Shown in pieces: positions 26,441 to 35,213 of a DNA stretch of 64,000 nucleotides (position 1 is its first letter; every line of letters begins with the position of its first letter). The notes beneath the pieces were generated by a model. That model was not told the origin of the DNA. It was given only the letters and a program-made list of their open reading frames with translations, and ran no database searches. Position numbers and translations under genes: made by a program. This stretch comes from Streptomyces sp. NBC_01237 (lineage in GTDB: Bacteria > Actinomycetota > Actinomycetes > Streptomycetales > Streptomycetaceae), in assembly GCF_035917275.1 (NCBI RefSeq), contig NZ_CP108508.1, positions 7,998,001-8,062,000 on the forward strand. The letters are read 5' to 3'.

Positions 26441-26830
26441 GTGAGCAAGCAAGAGTGGGACACATTGACCAAGTCTGAAGAAGCCTTCCTGGTCAATTCC
26501 TATGAGATCGACATCCTGCCTGGTGTCTGGGGCGACCTCGACGAAGCCGACCAGTCCCGACCGGTCGACGAGCTGGTGGGAATCTTGCTCGCTCTCATCG
26601 ATCGCGGGTGGATCGAGGTCCGTCGACTCGCGCCGTGGACCTCCCCCGCCGGGGAGAACGGCTTCCAGCCCGGCGAGCTGGTGCCTCGTGATCAGCTTCC
26701 GGCGATTCTCGAAGACGTGGCCAACTGGGAGTATCCCGAAGACGGGAACTGGATTGGCGCGTTGACCCTGGTCGAGACCGAAGCGGGAAAGAAGATCACT
26801 CGTCTTTCTCCCGAGGAGATGGCCGAGTAG
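26441..26830 (+). CDS. hypothetical protein
   Basis: This 129-aa protein starts with GTG. It is acidic, with a regular helical start (SKQEWDTLTKSEEAFLVNSY) and the middle LLALIDRGWIEVRRLAPWTS, which looks like a winged-helix-type repeat. Good coding bias supports a real gene. It is not assigned to a family, and it converges with the IS630 element. Confidence 0.6.
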   Translation: MSKQEWDTLTKSEEAFLVNSYEIDILPGVWGDLDEADQSRPVDELVGILLALIDRGWIEVRRLAPWTSPAGENGFQPGELVPRDQLPAILEDVANWEYPEDGNWIGALTLVETEAGKKITRLSPEEMAE

Positions 26831-26849
26831 GCCGCCATCGCGGGAAGCC

Positions 26850-27981
26850 TCAGGCCGCGGCCAACGGTCGGCCTCCCCAGCGGAGACCCTTCTCTCTGCG
26901 GATGCGGGCTCGTTCGCGGCGTTGGGCGGCCTGGGCGGCCAGGAGGTCGGGGTGGCGGGCGTTGGCATTGCGCCAGCGCAGATGGCGGTGCAGTTCGCGG
27001 GTCTCAACGGTGTGGTTGGGGTGGTTCGAGTGGGCCAGGGTGAACTGCCACAGCGGCCCGAAGTGCGCCTCGATCGGATTGGCCCAGGAGGCGTTCGTCG
27101 GGGTGAAGCACAGCTCGACGTTGTTCTTCCTCGCCCACCGGCGGATCTTGGCGCCCTTGTGGGCGGAGAGGTTGTCCATGATCACGTAGATCGGGGCGTC
27201 GTCGGGGCGAGAGGCGCGGATGGACCTGAGCGCGGCCAGGCTGTTGGTGGTGTCCTTGCGGCGGCGGTTGGCATCCCAGAGGGTGTCGTCGCCGATGGGG
27301 GAGCAGCCGTGGAAGTGGGTCACGCCGTGGGTGCGGTGGTAGGTCGCCGGGATCCGGTCGGGCCGGCCCTGCTCGGCCCAGCAGGATCCGCCGGTCGGGC
27401 GTATTCCGAGCGGCCCGAACTCGTCGAACGCGAAAACGCGGTCAGGGAAATGGTCCATGACGTGCTCGATCCGATCCGGCTTGGCATCGCGGTCAGGATC
27501 GGTGGACTCCTTCCAGGTCTTGGTTCGCTGGAAAGTGACGCCGCGTCGGGCGAGCAGGCAGCGCAGAGCCTCACGACCGATGCGGATCACCCGCCCATGG
27601 ACTCTGCGGAGGTAGGCGGCAAGCTTACGGATCGACCAGCGCGTGAAGGGCTGAGCGAGCTTGGCCGGGCGAGTAGTGGCCGTCAGAACGAAGAAGTCCG
27701 CCTCCTCAGGAGTGAGTTGGCGGGGACGGCCCTCCCGCCCACTGAGGGTCCAGACAGGCCAGGCCGATCTCGTTGAAGCGGTGAATGACGTCGCGCGCAG
27801 TGTCCTCGTCGGCCGCCACCAGTTGGGCGATCACCGGCACGCGGTTCCCGCCGGCCGATGCCATCAGCATCATCGCGCGCCGGTAGCGCACCGAGCTGGT
27901 GCTGCCCCGCCGCACGATCTGCTGCAGCCGCTGCCCCTCCTGGTCGGTCAGTCTGCGGGCTTTGACCGGTTCTGCCACCAT
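26850..27981 (-). mobile_element. IS630-family transposase gene, split by a frameshift
   Basis: The start MVAEPVKARRLTDQEGQRLQ at 27981 leads into the helix-turn-helix half and ends GLACLDPQWAGG near 27735. There one extra C shifts the frame. The correct continuation, RPRQLTPEEADFFVLT, and the whole catalytic half lie in the frame that ends at 26850. Catalytic residues are visible as D in VFAFDEFGPLG, D in YVIMDNLSAHKG and E in NASWANPIEAHFG. Some IS630 members use programmed frameshifting, but no clear slippery sequence is seen, so this is probably inactive. Terminal repeats were not resolved. Confidence 0.8.
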
Positions 27982-28337
27982 GCCTCCACGCACCAGATCG
28001 GGTGTGTCCCCACATCCAACTGGCCCCCGGCCCCTGACCGCGAAGCAACCCGGTGAACCATCCCGGTCAGAGCAGTAGAGACCAATCACTCCCAGGCTTC
28101 AGCGGCTCGTATGGCGCATCAGCGCCACTTCCCTGGCACCAATAACCGCTGTGCGCCTCTCTGGCGGCTCACCACGAAGCTCGACACAGTCTCACACCAG
28201 GTGCATCGCGTTCAGCCGCCTGAGGCGCCATTCTGGGCGTCGCATTTCTGGTAACTCAGGCCTTTTGTCGGATTGATGTGCTGGCGACAGCTGGACCGCG
28301 AGCACAAATCCAAATGTGCCGGGGCGTCCGAAACACA

Positions 28338-28377
28338 AAAGGTCCGTACCCCCGAGGCCTCGGGGGTACGGACCTTT
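28338..28377. terminator. perfect 40-bp palindrome, probable terminator
   Basis: The arms 28338-28357 and 28358-28377 are perfect reverse complements with AAA and TTT ends. It lies 17 bp beyond the end of the minus-strand gene at 28395. A real RNA hairpin would have a short loop in the central GAGGCCTC. Confidence 0.75.
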
Positions 28378-28394
28378 CCCGTCAGTCGTACATG

Positions 28395-29099
28395 TCAGCC
28401 AGCTTGCGTGCCTCGTTCACCGTCCTCGACGGCGGCGGCCAGGAGCGCGACGACGTTCGCCTCGTACGGATCGGCGTAGCGCTCGTGGCCATGGAAGTCG
28501 AACGGCGCGCCGTGCGCGGTGATGGTGAATCCGGGGATGGCGGTGGCTGCCCTGCCCTCCAGTTCGGTGTTGAGGCGGTCTGCGTCCCGGGCGGCGAGCC
28601 AGGTCTGTGTGTAGGGGCCAAGGCGGAGCAGGGTGTGGCCGGTGCCGTCGCTGCGGCGGACTTCGACGTGGACTCCGTAGTGCGCGGGTTTCATGCCGAC
28701 GTCGTCGGGGAGGTCGAGGCCAGCCGCGGCGTGGGTGAGCGGCGTGTAGGCGGGGTTCCAGACTCCGAGGATCGTGGCTGTCTCGCAGCGGAGCCAGCCC
28801 TTGTTGGTGTAGCCGAGTTGGCTGCTGCGGAGGCAGGCCGTGGCGTATGGGGTGTCGGGGTGTTGCAGGGCGATGGCGATGAGGTCGGGGCCGTGGTCGT
28901 CGCCGGGGCGGGGGCGGGCGCGCTCGACGAACGGGCCGATCCTCACCGCGATGTCCCGGGCGCATCCGGGTGCCCACGGCTGCGGGGTGCGCAGGGCGGC
29001 GAGCATGGAGCGGAATGCGTCGACGACGGCCTGGTCCTCGGAGGTGAGAGCAGTGCCAGCGGTGTTGCCGCAGCGGCGGCGGGAGAGTCGCAGCTTCAT
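28395..29099 (-). CDS. hypothetical protein
   Basis: The protein is 234 aa, with ATG at 29099. The N-terminus has DQAVVDAFRSMLAALRTPQP, and the rest reads as a globular domain with IAVRIGPFVER, GVHVEVRRSDGTGHTLLRLG and GFTITAHGAPFDFHGHERYA. No known domain is recognised. It is the last of a minus-strand run with 29176, 29629 and 30176. Such runs are typical of small Streptomyces plasmid genes. Confidence 0.6.
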   Translation of the reverse strand: MKLRLSRRRCGNTAGTALTSEDQAVVDAFRSMLAALRTPQPWAPGCARDIAVRIGPFVERARPRPGDDHGPDLIAIALQHPDTPYATACLRSSQLGYTNKGWLRCETATILGVWNPAYTPLTHAAAGLDLPDDVGMKPAHYGVHVEVRRSDGTGHTLLRLGPYTQTWLAARDADRLNTELEGRAATAIPGFTITAHGAPFDFHGHERYADPYEANVVALLAAAVEDGERGTQAG

Positions 29100-29175
29100 C
29101 GGGTGGGCTCCTGGTCGCGGTTGGGGTAGATCCGGGGGAGGGTGAGGCCGTCGTCGGCAGTCCGAGCAAGGAGAG

Positions 29176-29502
29176 TCAGCGGCCTACCTCGCGCGGGGGT
29201 TGCCGTTTCCGATGGAAACGGTGGGCCTCGTTGGCGTTCTGGCGGAGGGTCACCCGTGCCGAGGCGACGTGGCAGGCCACCGCGCGCCTGCCGAGCGTGC
29301 TGGTGGTCATGGTCGGCAGGGTGGAGTCCGGCGTGGCGGGGGAGCCGTCGGCGTGGACCAGGTCCTCGCCGTACAGACGCTTCCGCGAGGCCGTCTTCGA
29401 TCCCTGCGCCCAGTGGTCACAGGCAGCGTGCAGCTCGCCGAAGATCGCCAGCAGGGTGCCGAAGAGGGCCATGCGCTCGGTGGTCAGGGACAGACGGGGC
29501 AT
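29176..29502 (-). CDS. hypothetical protein, possibly truncated (DUF3307-like start)
   Basis: This 108-aa frame begins MPRLSLTTERMALFGTLLAI and has HAACDHWAQGSKTASRKRLY then GRRAVACHVAS. The D-HW...Q pattern and the RRAVACHVAS segment recall membrane proteins of Streptomyces conjugative elements (DUF3307-like). Those continue with more membrane segments, whereas here the C-terminus is short and basic. It may be a 3'-truncated relic. Confidence 0.4.
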   Translation of the reverse strand: MPRLSLTTERMALFGTLLAIFGELHAACDHWAQGSKTASRKRLYGEDLVHADGSPATPDSTLPTMTTSTLGRRAVACHVASARVTLRQNANEAHRFHRKRQPPREVGR

Positions 29503-29580
29503 GCTGGGGTTCTCCTGATCTCGATACAGGTGAGGGAGCGGGGCGGCCGGCCTCTTTGCCGATGCTGCGGTCGCCCCGGT

Positions 29581-29627
29581 GTACGAACTCCGTCTCCGGC
29601 CTGCGTAGCCGGGGGCGGAGTTCGTAC
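29581..29627 (-). terminator. hairpin terminator for the gene at 29629
   Basis: GTACGAACTCCG (29581-29592) and CGGAGTTCGTAC (29616-29627) are perfect 12-bp arms, with a second inner stem (CCGGC/GCCGG). It begins 2 bp beyond the stop codon of the minus-strand gene. Confidence 0.75.
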
Positions 29628-29628
29628 G

Positions 29629-30147
29629 TCAGGGCTGGACGGTGAAGCGGGTGCCCTGTCCGGAGCTGGTGGGCGTCGCGGTGAGGAAGCCGGGCTCCGT
29701 CTGTGCGAGGGATGCCAGCGCCGCCTTGATCCAGTCGGTGTGGCGCTGGAGGTCGACGCGGAGCACGTCGAAGTCCGAGAGGCGCACCGGGTGCGGGGTC
29801 GTGCTGTAGCGGTGGGCCCAGAGCCGGGTGCGGATCAGTGCGGCGGCCGCGGTGTCGTCGGGGCGGGCGGGCACGCCGCGTGGCAGCGCCCGGCATGTGG
29901 TGGCGTGCGCGTTGGCGGCGCGGGCGGCCTCCGCCTCCGTCATCAAGGCGCCCGCGGTGTTGCGGTCCGCGCGGTGGGTGCAGCCGAGGCACGCGGCGAC
30001 GTAGGGCGGCGTGCCGTGGTTGGTGTCGGCGGTGTAGACGAGGACGGTCGCGCCCTCCAGCGCCCGGTAGCGCTGGGAGACGATCGTGCCCTCCGGCGTC
30101 CACGTCTCGGGGACGGCAGTGGGGGCGGTGCGGGTGAACAGAGCCAC
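29629..30147 (-). CDS. hypothetical protein
   Basis: This 172-aa protein starts with ATG at 30147 after GAGAGTCAC. It contains VAACLGCTHRADRN with a CxxC, later ANAHATTCRALPRG, so a metal site is possible. The second half includes LIRTRLWAHRYSTTPHPVRL and is helical. I do not recognise a named family, but the layout with the 41-aa gene upstream recurs on Streptomyces plasmids as far as I recall. Confidence 0.6.
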   Translation of the reverse strand: MALFTRTAPTAVPETWTPEGTIVSQRYRALEGATVLVYTADTNHGTPPYVAACLGCTHRADRNTAGALMTEAEAARAANAHATTCRALPRGVPARPDDTAAAALIRTRLWAHRYSTTPHPVRLSDFDVLRVDLQRHTDWIKAALASLAQTEPGFLTATPTSSGQGTRFTVQP

Positions 30148-30175
30148 AGTGACTCTCCTTCGAAGGGATCGTTGA

Positions 30176-30301
30176 TCAGGCGGCGAGCCGGTGGATCACC
30201 GGCGCCGTGGACGCGACGTAGCTGTCGGGGCTGGGCTCGTAGCCCTTGTCGCAGGGGTCGCAACGGCCCTGGGTGCGCAGCGGTACTGGCGGAGTGCACA
30301 T
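30176..30301 (-). CDS. 41-aa CxxC peptide
   Basis: The ATG at 30301 starts a frame reading MCTPPVPLRTQGRCDPCDKG, then YEPSPDSYVA, to the TGA at 30176. One CDPC zinc-knuckle-like pair is present. It lies 28 bp upstream of the start of the 172-aa gene on the same strand, so they are probably one transcript. Confidence 0.5.
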   Translation of the reverse strand: MCTPPVPLRTQGRCDPCDKGYEPSPDSYVASTAPVIHRLAA

Positions 30302-30548
30302 GTTCCGAAGGTGTCGTATTCCGGTCCAGGTAGGTGGCGTTCAGTTGCGCGGGCGCGGTATCGAGGCGCGGGCGGGACCGCTTTTCCAACAGCAGAGCAG
30401 CGCAGCATTGAAGAAAGGGTGGCCTCGCCTGATTCACGAGTGGTGGGCAGCACCCCCGGCACACAGTTGAAGCCCCAGTGCCGTGTGGCGGCCACTGCAG
30501 CGCGGGAACTTACTTGCGGACGAAGGCGTGGCCTGCGAGGGTCCCGGC

Positions 30549-31073
30549 GTGAGCACGATTTTGGGAGACAGGCAGCGGTTCGCCACGGAAGTGGATGACT
30601 GGGACCACGAGCTGTGCCGGGTGGACATCTGGGCTGCGGGGCAGTGGCTGACCTGCGACGACAACATGGTCTTCGTCCGGCAGTTCCGCCGCGACGTACG
30701 GGACACGGCCGCGTGGCTGCGGTCCGGCATGGCCTCTGCATTGCCATTCGATGGCCTGTCCCCGCAAGCCACACACCGGCATCTCATGCTCCGCGCCGGA
30801 GCTGACGACGAAACCGAAGCCGACTTCGAGTTTCGCAGCCGGTTCCGTGTCATGGACTGGGGCCCCACGACCGACAATGTGACGACCCACCTCTTCCGAG
30901 ACGGGGACGGGTCACTGATCACGCTGCAGTTCCGGCGGGACGAACACCTGCTCAAGCATCCTGAGCAAGCGGGCCAGGTCTTCGTAGCGAAAATCCCGAC
31001 CGCAGAGCTCGTTGGGATACTCGAAGATCTCGTGGACATCCTCGACGGTAGGCAGAGCCAAAACCATCCGTGA
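30549..31073 (+). CDS. conserved hypothetical protein
   Basis: The GTG at 30549 is chosen; the upstream extension to 30483 has poor sequence. The 174-aa protein contains VDIWAAGQWLTCDDNMVFVR, HRHLMLRAGA, RVMDWGPTTDNVTTHLFRDG and EIP-like IPTAELVGILEDLVDIL. It is soluble and mixed alpha/beta. The family is probably conserved in Streptomyces but its function is unknown. It is divergent from the 30176/29629 genes. Confidence 0.6.
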   Translation: MSTILGDRQRFATEVDDWDHELCRVDIWAAGQWLTCDDNMVFVRQFRRDVRDTAAWLRSGMASALPFDGLSPQATHRHLMLRAGADDETEADFEFRSRFRVMDWGPTTDNVTTHLFRDGDGSLITLQFRRDEHLLKHPEQAGQVFVAKIPTAELVGILEDLVDILDGRQSQNHP

Positions 31074-31086
31074 TCGGGATGACCAC

Positions 31087-31240
31087 TCAGCGAGCTCCGG
31101 AGTCGTGTCGGCGGGTGGCGATGTACTCCGTCCAGTCGCGCTTGGCCAAGGTGGCCCATCGCGTCGCGTTGTGCACGCTCGTACCGGTGACTTCCGCGAG
31201 GATGGACGCCAGGAGATGGTGTTCGCGCTCGGCGGCGGGC
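31087..31240 (-). pseudogene. C-terminal remnant of a tyrosine-recombinase-like protein
   Basis: The frame ending at the TGA 31087-31089 reads EHHLLASILAEVTGTSVHNA, then RWATLAKRDWTEYIATRRHD. It resembles the tail of the tyrosine recombinases that occur in two-recombinase/DUF6262 mobile modules. Only about 45 residues remain; the IS5 transposase abuts it upstream. Confidence 0.45.
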
Positions 31241-32032
31241 CATGAGGTCGGTCATGGCTATGTGGATCACGGCTCCGGAGCGGGTGGGCAGGGTTTCGTA
31301 GTCGCGGGCGAGACGGCGGTGGAGCATGAGCCATCCGTAGGTGCGCTCGACCGCCCATCGTTTCGGGATCGGGGTGAATCGCCTGGTCCCGGGCTTGCGG
31401 GCGGTGATCTCCATGTCGATGCCGAGGGTGGCGGCATGCTCGACGAGGTGCTGGCGGTAGCCTCCGTCGGCCCACACCTTGCGGATGCTGGGGTGCTCGG
31501 CGGCGACCTGGTCGATGAGCGCGGTGCCGGCCACGGAGTCCTGCACGCTCGCCGCGGTGACCAGCACTGCGAGGAGAAGGCCGAGTGTGTCGGTAACGAT
31601 GCTCCGCTTCCGTCCGACGATCTTCTTCCCGGCGTCGATGCCCTGGCCGGTTGCGGGAACGCTGGTGGAGGTCTTGACGCTCTGGGCGTCGATCACGCAG
31701 GCCGTCGGCTCGGCGTCCCGGCCTTCCTTCTCGCGCAGCAGCTGCCTGAGCAGGCCGTTGAGCTGGGCGAACACGCCCTCGTCGGCCCATTTGGCGAAGT
31801 AGCCGTAGACGGTGTTCCAGTGCGGGAAGTCGTGTGGGAGGTAGCGCCACTGGACCCCGGTGCGGTCCACGTACAAGATCGCGTCCATGATGTCGCGCAG
31901 GTCGTGCTCGGGCGGCCGGCCGAAGTCCAGGGCTCTGCCGCGGCGCTCGAAACGCCACGCAGCCAGGACCGGCTCGATCAACTCCCAGCGGGCATCGGAC
32001 AGATCGCTCGGGTACGGACGTCGCTTCGGCAT
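31240..32032 (-). mobile_element. IS5-family transposase, C-terminus not native
   Basis: The ATG at 32032 starts MPKRRPYPSDLSDARWELIE. The DDE residues are in ACVIDAQSVKTS, VRKVWADGGY-like IRKVWADGGYRQH, and RWAVERTYGWLMLHRR. The match to IS5-family transposases stops after MTDLMARR near 31240. The frame then runs on by chance to 30434 without homology. The right terminus of the element is therefore missing or rearranged where the recombinase fragment begins. Confidence 0.75.
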
Positions 32033-32287
32033 CCTTCCGGCGTACCGCGCCGGACCGAATGCGCCCAGGCGCACAGCGATGACGACGGAAGCACACGATC
32101 CCGGAGATCGGTCATCCCGGGATGAGACAGAAGCACATAGCCTTCCGCCCCATCCACAACCCCTCCCGCCCCGCAGGCATCGACCACCTCCACCACCTCA
32201 CCTGCACCGCAACCGAGCACTCCGAGAATCCACTTACAAACGGGCAACACGGATGAAAACGACCTCTAAGCTTGTTTTTTAACGTCC

Positions 32288-33316
32288 ATGCGGTACTTCT
32301 CAGTGGAAGCTGAGTGGTTCTCGGGGGCTGCTCCAGTCCGGTTCGCTCGTGGGCTCGCGTTCACAGCGAGCCATGGAAAAGCGGTGGACAAAGATCGCGT
32401 GAGCGGCACACTGACCCTTGTGAATCGACTGCTGGTGGATGTGGAAGGCGTCACTGCGCGGTTGGTACGCCGATTCGGCCCCCGGGTGGCCGGATGGTGC
32501 GCTGACACGCCGGATCTCATCGCGCGGCTATCGTCCCAGTGGGGGCTCTCACTCGGTGAACCCCTCCCGGATGGCGCTTCGTCGATCGCCATACGGTGCT
32601 GCCTGCCCGACGGGACGCCGGCGGTGTTGAAGGTCAGTCCGGACCAAGCTCTCATGGCCGAACAGGTCGACATGCTGGGGTGGTTCGCTGCCTCGGGCCG
32701 GGTACCTGCGGTGCTGGCCGTCGACAGGGAAGCGGGCGCGATGGTGCTGGAGGAGATCGTGCCCGGGACACCGGCGGGAGACATGCCCGCGGCGCCGCTT
32801 CCGGAACAATGGTCGAATCTGCTCGCCGCTCTGCACGGGGTCGCGCCGCCTCCGCTGCCCACGCGTTTGCTGCGTGGGCGGTGCGAGGAGGCATTCACCC
32901 GGGTCGGCAGGCGGCTGTCCGAGCCCGAGATCAGCGCGCGGATGGATGCCACCGCGTGGGACAGGGCCATCCAGCGGTGCGAACGCCTACTGGACACGGA
33001 AGCGACCACCGTGTTGCTCCACGGCGACCTGCACCTGGGCAACGTCCTCGACGGCGGCGCAGATCGCGACCTTATGGCAATCGACCCGAAAGCCTGTGTC
33101 GGCGATCCGTGCTTCGACGCCGTGGACTACGTCGTAGCCGGCGCCGGGCTGGAGGGCATCGAGACCCGCTGCGAGCACGTGGCAGTGGCGTGTCGACTCG
33201 ACGGCGAGCGGCTCCATTCATGGAGTCAGGTGATCGCACCGTTCGCGGCCATCGCCCACCTCGGTAACGGTGGTGAGGAGCCGGTGATCGACGAACTACT
33301 CGAATTGGCCCGGTGA
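32288..33316 (+). CDS. aminoglycoside 6-phosphotransferase/hydroxyurea kinase family (APH_6_hur)
   Basis: This protein has up to 342 aa from the ATG at 32288; a GTG at 32420 would give a start closer to the family (VNRLLVDVEGVTARLVRRFG). Kinase features are TPAVLKVSPDQALMAEQVDM (ATP-site Lys), VLEEIVPG, the catalytic loop LLHGDLHLGNVL and the DFG-like AIDPKACVGDPCFDAVDY. This matches APH(6), which inactivates streptomycin, and related hydroxyurea kinases. The substrate cannot be settled from sequence. It sits inside the IS, so it is probably mobile. Confidence 0.85.
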   Translation: MRYFSVEAEWFSGAAPVRFARGLAFTASHGKAVDKDRVSGTLTLVNRLLVDVEGVTARLVRRFGPRVAGWCADTPDLIARLSSQWGLSLGEPLPDGASSIAIRCCLPDGTPAVLKVSPDQALMAEQVDMLGWFAASGRVPAVLAVDREAGAMVLEEIVPGTPAGDMPAAPLPEQWSNLLAALHGVAPPPLPTRLLRGRCEEAFTRVGRRLSEPEISARMDATAWDRAIQRCERLLDTEATTVLLHGDLHLGNVLDGGADRDLMAIDPKACVGDPCFDAVDYVVAGAGLEGIETRCEHVAVACRLDGERLHSWSQVIAPFAAIAHLGNGGEEPVIDELLELAR

Positions 33317-33451
33317 GCACACACGGTATTACCGACCGGCTTGCCTCCCCGCGTAGCTGGGGCCTGAGGACTTCGGCCTGGGGCTCCTGGTGTGACGGTG
33401 GTTCGGCCAGAATGTGATCATGTGCGTTGTAGAGACGCTGTTGATCACGCC

Positions 33452-34915
33452 ATGGCCACGAGGGTTAGTTCGCTGTACGCCGAGTCCTTGACCGTCTTAT
33501 CCCAGTTCCGGGCCGACCTCTACGGCTGCCTGACCACCCGCGCCGATGCTCTGTTCGAGCTGACGGACGCCGTGCTCTGCACGGACCGGCCCGTGCGGTC
33601 ACTGGTCGAGCTGGCTCTCGCGCCGGAACACCGCCGTGGGCATGGATCTCTCTACGCCGGGTTGAACCAAGGCCGGATCGACCTGGACCGACTGCGTCGG
33701 ACGCTGGCAGGGCTGCCGCTGCCAAAGGCGGCAGACGGCCGTCTGGTCCTGGCAGTGGACGTCTCGCCGTGGCTGCGGCCCGACGCTGCCACGGTGCCCG
33801 ACCGCTCGTTCTGCCATACCTACGGCCGTGGCGAGGCCAAGCATCAGATGATGCCCGGCTGGCCGTACTCGATCGTGGCCGCGCTGGAAACCGGCCGTAC
33901 CTCCTGGACTGCGCTCCTGGACGCGGTTCGTCTACAGCCTGGAGCAGACCTCGCCGCGCTCACCACCGCGCAGATCCGCGAGGTGGTCGAGCGTCTGATA
34001 GAAGCCGGGCAGTGGGCGGAGGGCGACCCACAGATCCTGGTTGTGTTGGACTCTGGATACGACGCCCCGCGCATCGCCCACCTCTTGGCTGGCCTGCCGG
34101 TGCAGATCCTTGGTCGGCTCCGTTCCGATCGTGTGATGCGCCGTCCGACACCGCCGCGGGTTTACGATCCCAAGGGCGGCCGACCGCCCAAACACGGCGG
34201 CAAGTTCGTCTTTGGCGATGCCGTCACCTGGGGAACCGAGCAGGCCATCACGGTCACCGACACTCGCCTCTATGGGAAGGCGACCGCGCAAGCGTGGGAC
34301 CGGCTGCACCCCAGGCTGACCCGGCGGGCCGCCTGGCTCGATCACGACGGGCCGCTACCCCTTATCGAGGGCTCCGTCATCCGCCTGGTTGTCGAGCGCC
34401 TGCCCTCCGGCGGAGCCAACAAGCCGGTCTGGTTGTGGTGGTCGGGCACCGGTGCCACCACAGCAGACGTCGACCGCTGCTGGCAGTCCTTTCTCCGCCG
34501 CTTCGACCTCGAACACACCTTCCGCATGCTGAAGCAGACCCTCGGTTGGACCAGACCACGGCTTCGCACTTCGGCCGCGGCGGACCGCTGGACCTGGCTG
34601 GTGATCGTCGCCCACACTCAGCTCCGGCTCGCCCGCCCGCTGGCCACGGATCTCCGTCGGCCGTGGGAAAAGCCTGCCCCGCCGAGCAAGCTCACCCCCG
34701 CACGGGTCCGACGCGGGTTCAGGAACCTCCGCACGACAACGGGTTCTCCAGCCCGTGCACCGAAACCCACCCGCCCCGGCCCCGGACGCCCGCCCGGCTC
34801 AAAGAACCGACGCCCCGCTACCTGCCACGACGTGGGCAGAGTCCTCATCACTGGCCAGGCATACACCCGTCCCGCCCACCACAAGGTCGGCACCAAACCC
34901 CGACGAAACGGTTAA
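33452..34915 (+). CDS. DDE transposase of the aph-carrying IS
   Basis: The ATG at 33452 gives 487 aa. Catalytic Asp candidates are in LVLAVDVSPWLRPD and ILVVLDSGYDAP, and the Glu is in RFDLEHTFRMLKQTLGWTRP. The C-terminus is basic and Pro-rich (RPGPGRPPGSKNRRP), suited to binding the terminal repeat. I recognise it as an actinobacterial transposase type often left unassigned (IS701/IS4-like core, NF041680-type from memory). It appears intact. Confidence 0.82.
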   Translation: MATRVSSLYAESLTVLSQFRADLYGCLTTRADALFELTDAVLCTDRPVRSLVELALAPEHRRGHGSLYAGLNQGRIDLDRLRRTLAGLPLPKAADGRLVLAVDVSPWLRPDAATVPDRSFCHTYGRGEAKHQMMPGWPYSIVAALETGRTSWTALLDAVRLQPGADLAALTTAQIREVVERLIEAGQWAEGDPQILVVLDSGYDAPRIAHLLAGLPVQILGRLRSDRVMRRPTPPRVYDPKGGRPPKHGGKFVFGDAVTWGTEQAITVTDTRLYGKATAQAWDRLHPRLTRRAAWLDHDGPLPLIEGSVIRLVVERLPSGGANKPVWLWWSGTGATTADVDRCWQSFLRRFDLEHTFRMLKQTLGWTRPRLRTSAAADRWTWLVIVAHTQLRLARPLATDLRRPWEKPAPPSKLTPARVRRGFRNLRTTTGSPARAPKPTRPGPGRPPGSKNRRPATCHDVGRVLITGQAYTRPAHHKVGTKPRRNG

Positions 34916-34925
34916 AAAACAAGCT

Positions 34926-35092
34926 AACAGGCTCAGTCCCGTCTCTGCGAAGCAGCCGACCATGCTCCAGAGATCAATTGCGGGACAAGCCTTGGGGGCG
35001 AGCGCCGTCACGTCATGGGTGGCCGCCATGTCGATGACGACCAGCCCCGGCTCCTTCACGTGCCTCTCGTTGATCGGGTCCGTGTACGGCAT
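34926..35092 (-). pseudogene. DUF6207 gene interrupted by the IS
   Basis: From ATG 35092 the minus strand reads DPINERHVKEPGLVVIDMAA, then THDVTALA, the N-terminus of DUF6207 proteins. The homology fades at the right repeat of the IS at 34925. On the other side of the IS the frame could continue only a few codons. The IS apparently inserted into this gene. Confidence 0.55.
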
Positions 35093-35213
35093 CACGTCGC
35101 ACGGGCCGGGCGATTTCCGCGGTTCCGGAGTGATCACCCGACCGAGTGCGGGGCCCGGAGCTCCCGCGGCGGCCCGGTACGTCGCGGGCCGCTGCGGCTG
35201 GGGTCGCCGGTTC

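Larger units (their letters stand above)
32269..34925. mobile_element. insertion sequence carrying an aph(6)-like passenger gene
   Basis: AGCTTGTTTTTTAAC at 32269-32283 and its exact reverse complement at 34911-34925 bound 2657 bp. The transposase stop codon lies inside the right repeat, and the kinase gene begins 5 bp inside the left repeat. Both genes point the same way and nothing else is present. This is the structure of a transporter IS: a simple IS with cargo between one end and the transposase. No target duplication is evident (left flank CCTCTA, right flank AACAGG). Confidence 0.75.

Noticed and set aside
28278..29129. Plus-strand frame of 283 codons opposite the gene at 28395
   Set aside because: Translation is Gly/Val/Ala-rich with no motif; the minus-strand frame has better amino-acid composition and a terminator in the right place.
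32264..34931. Target-site duplication flanking the aph-carrying IS
   Set aside because: Flanks CCTCTA and AACAGG do not match; an old insertion or deletion is possible, so no duplication is claimed.
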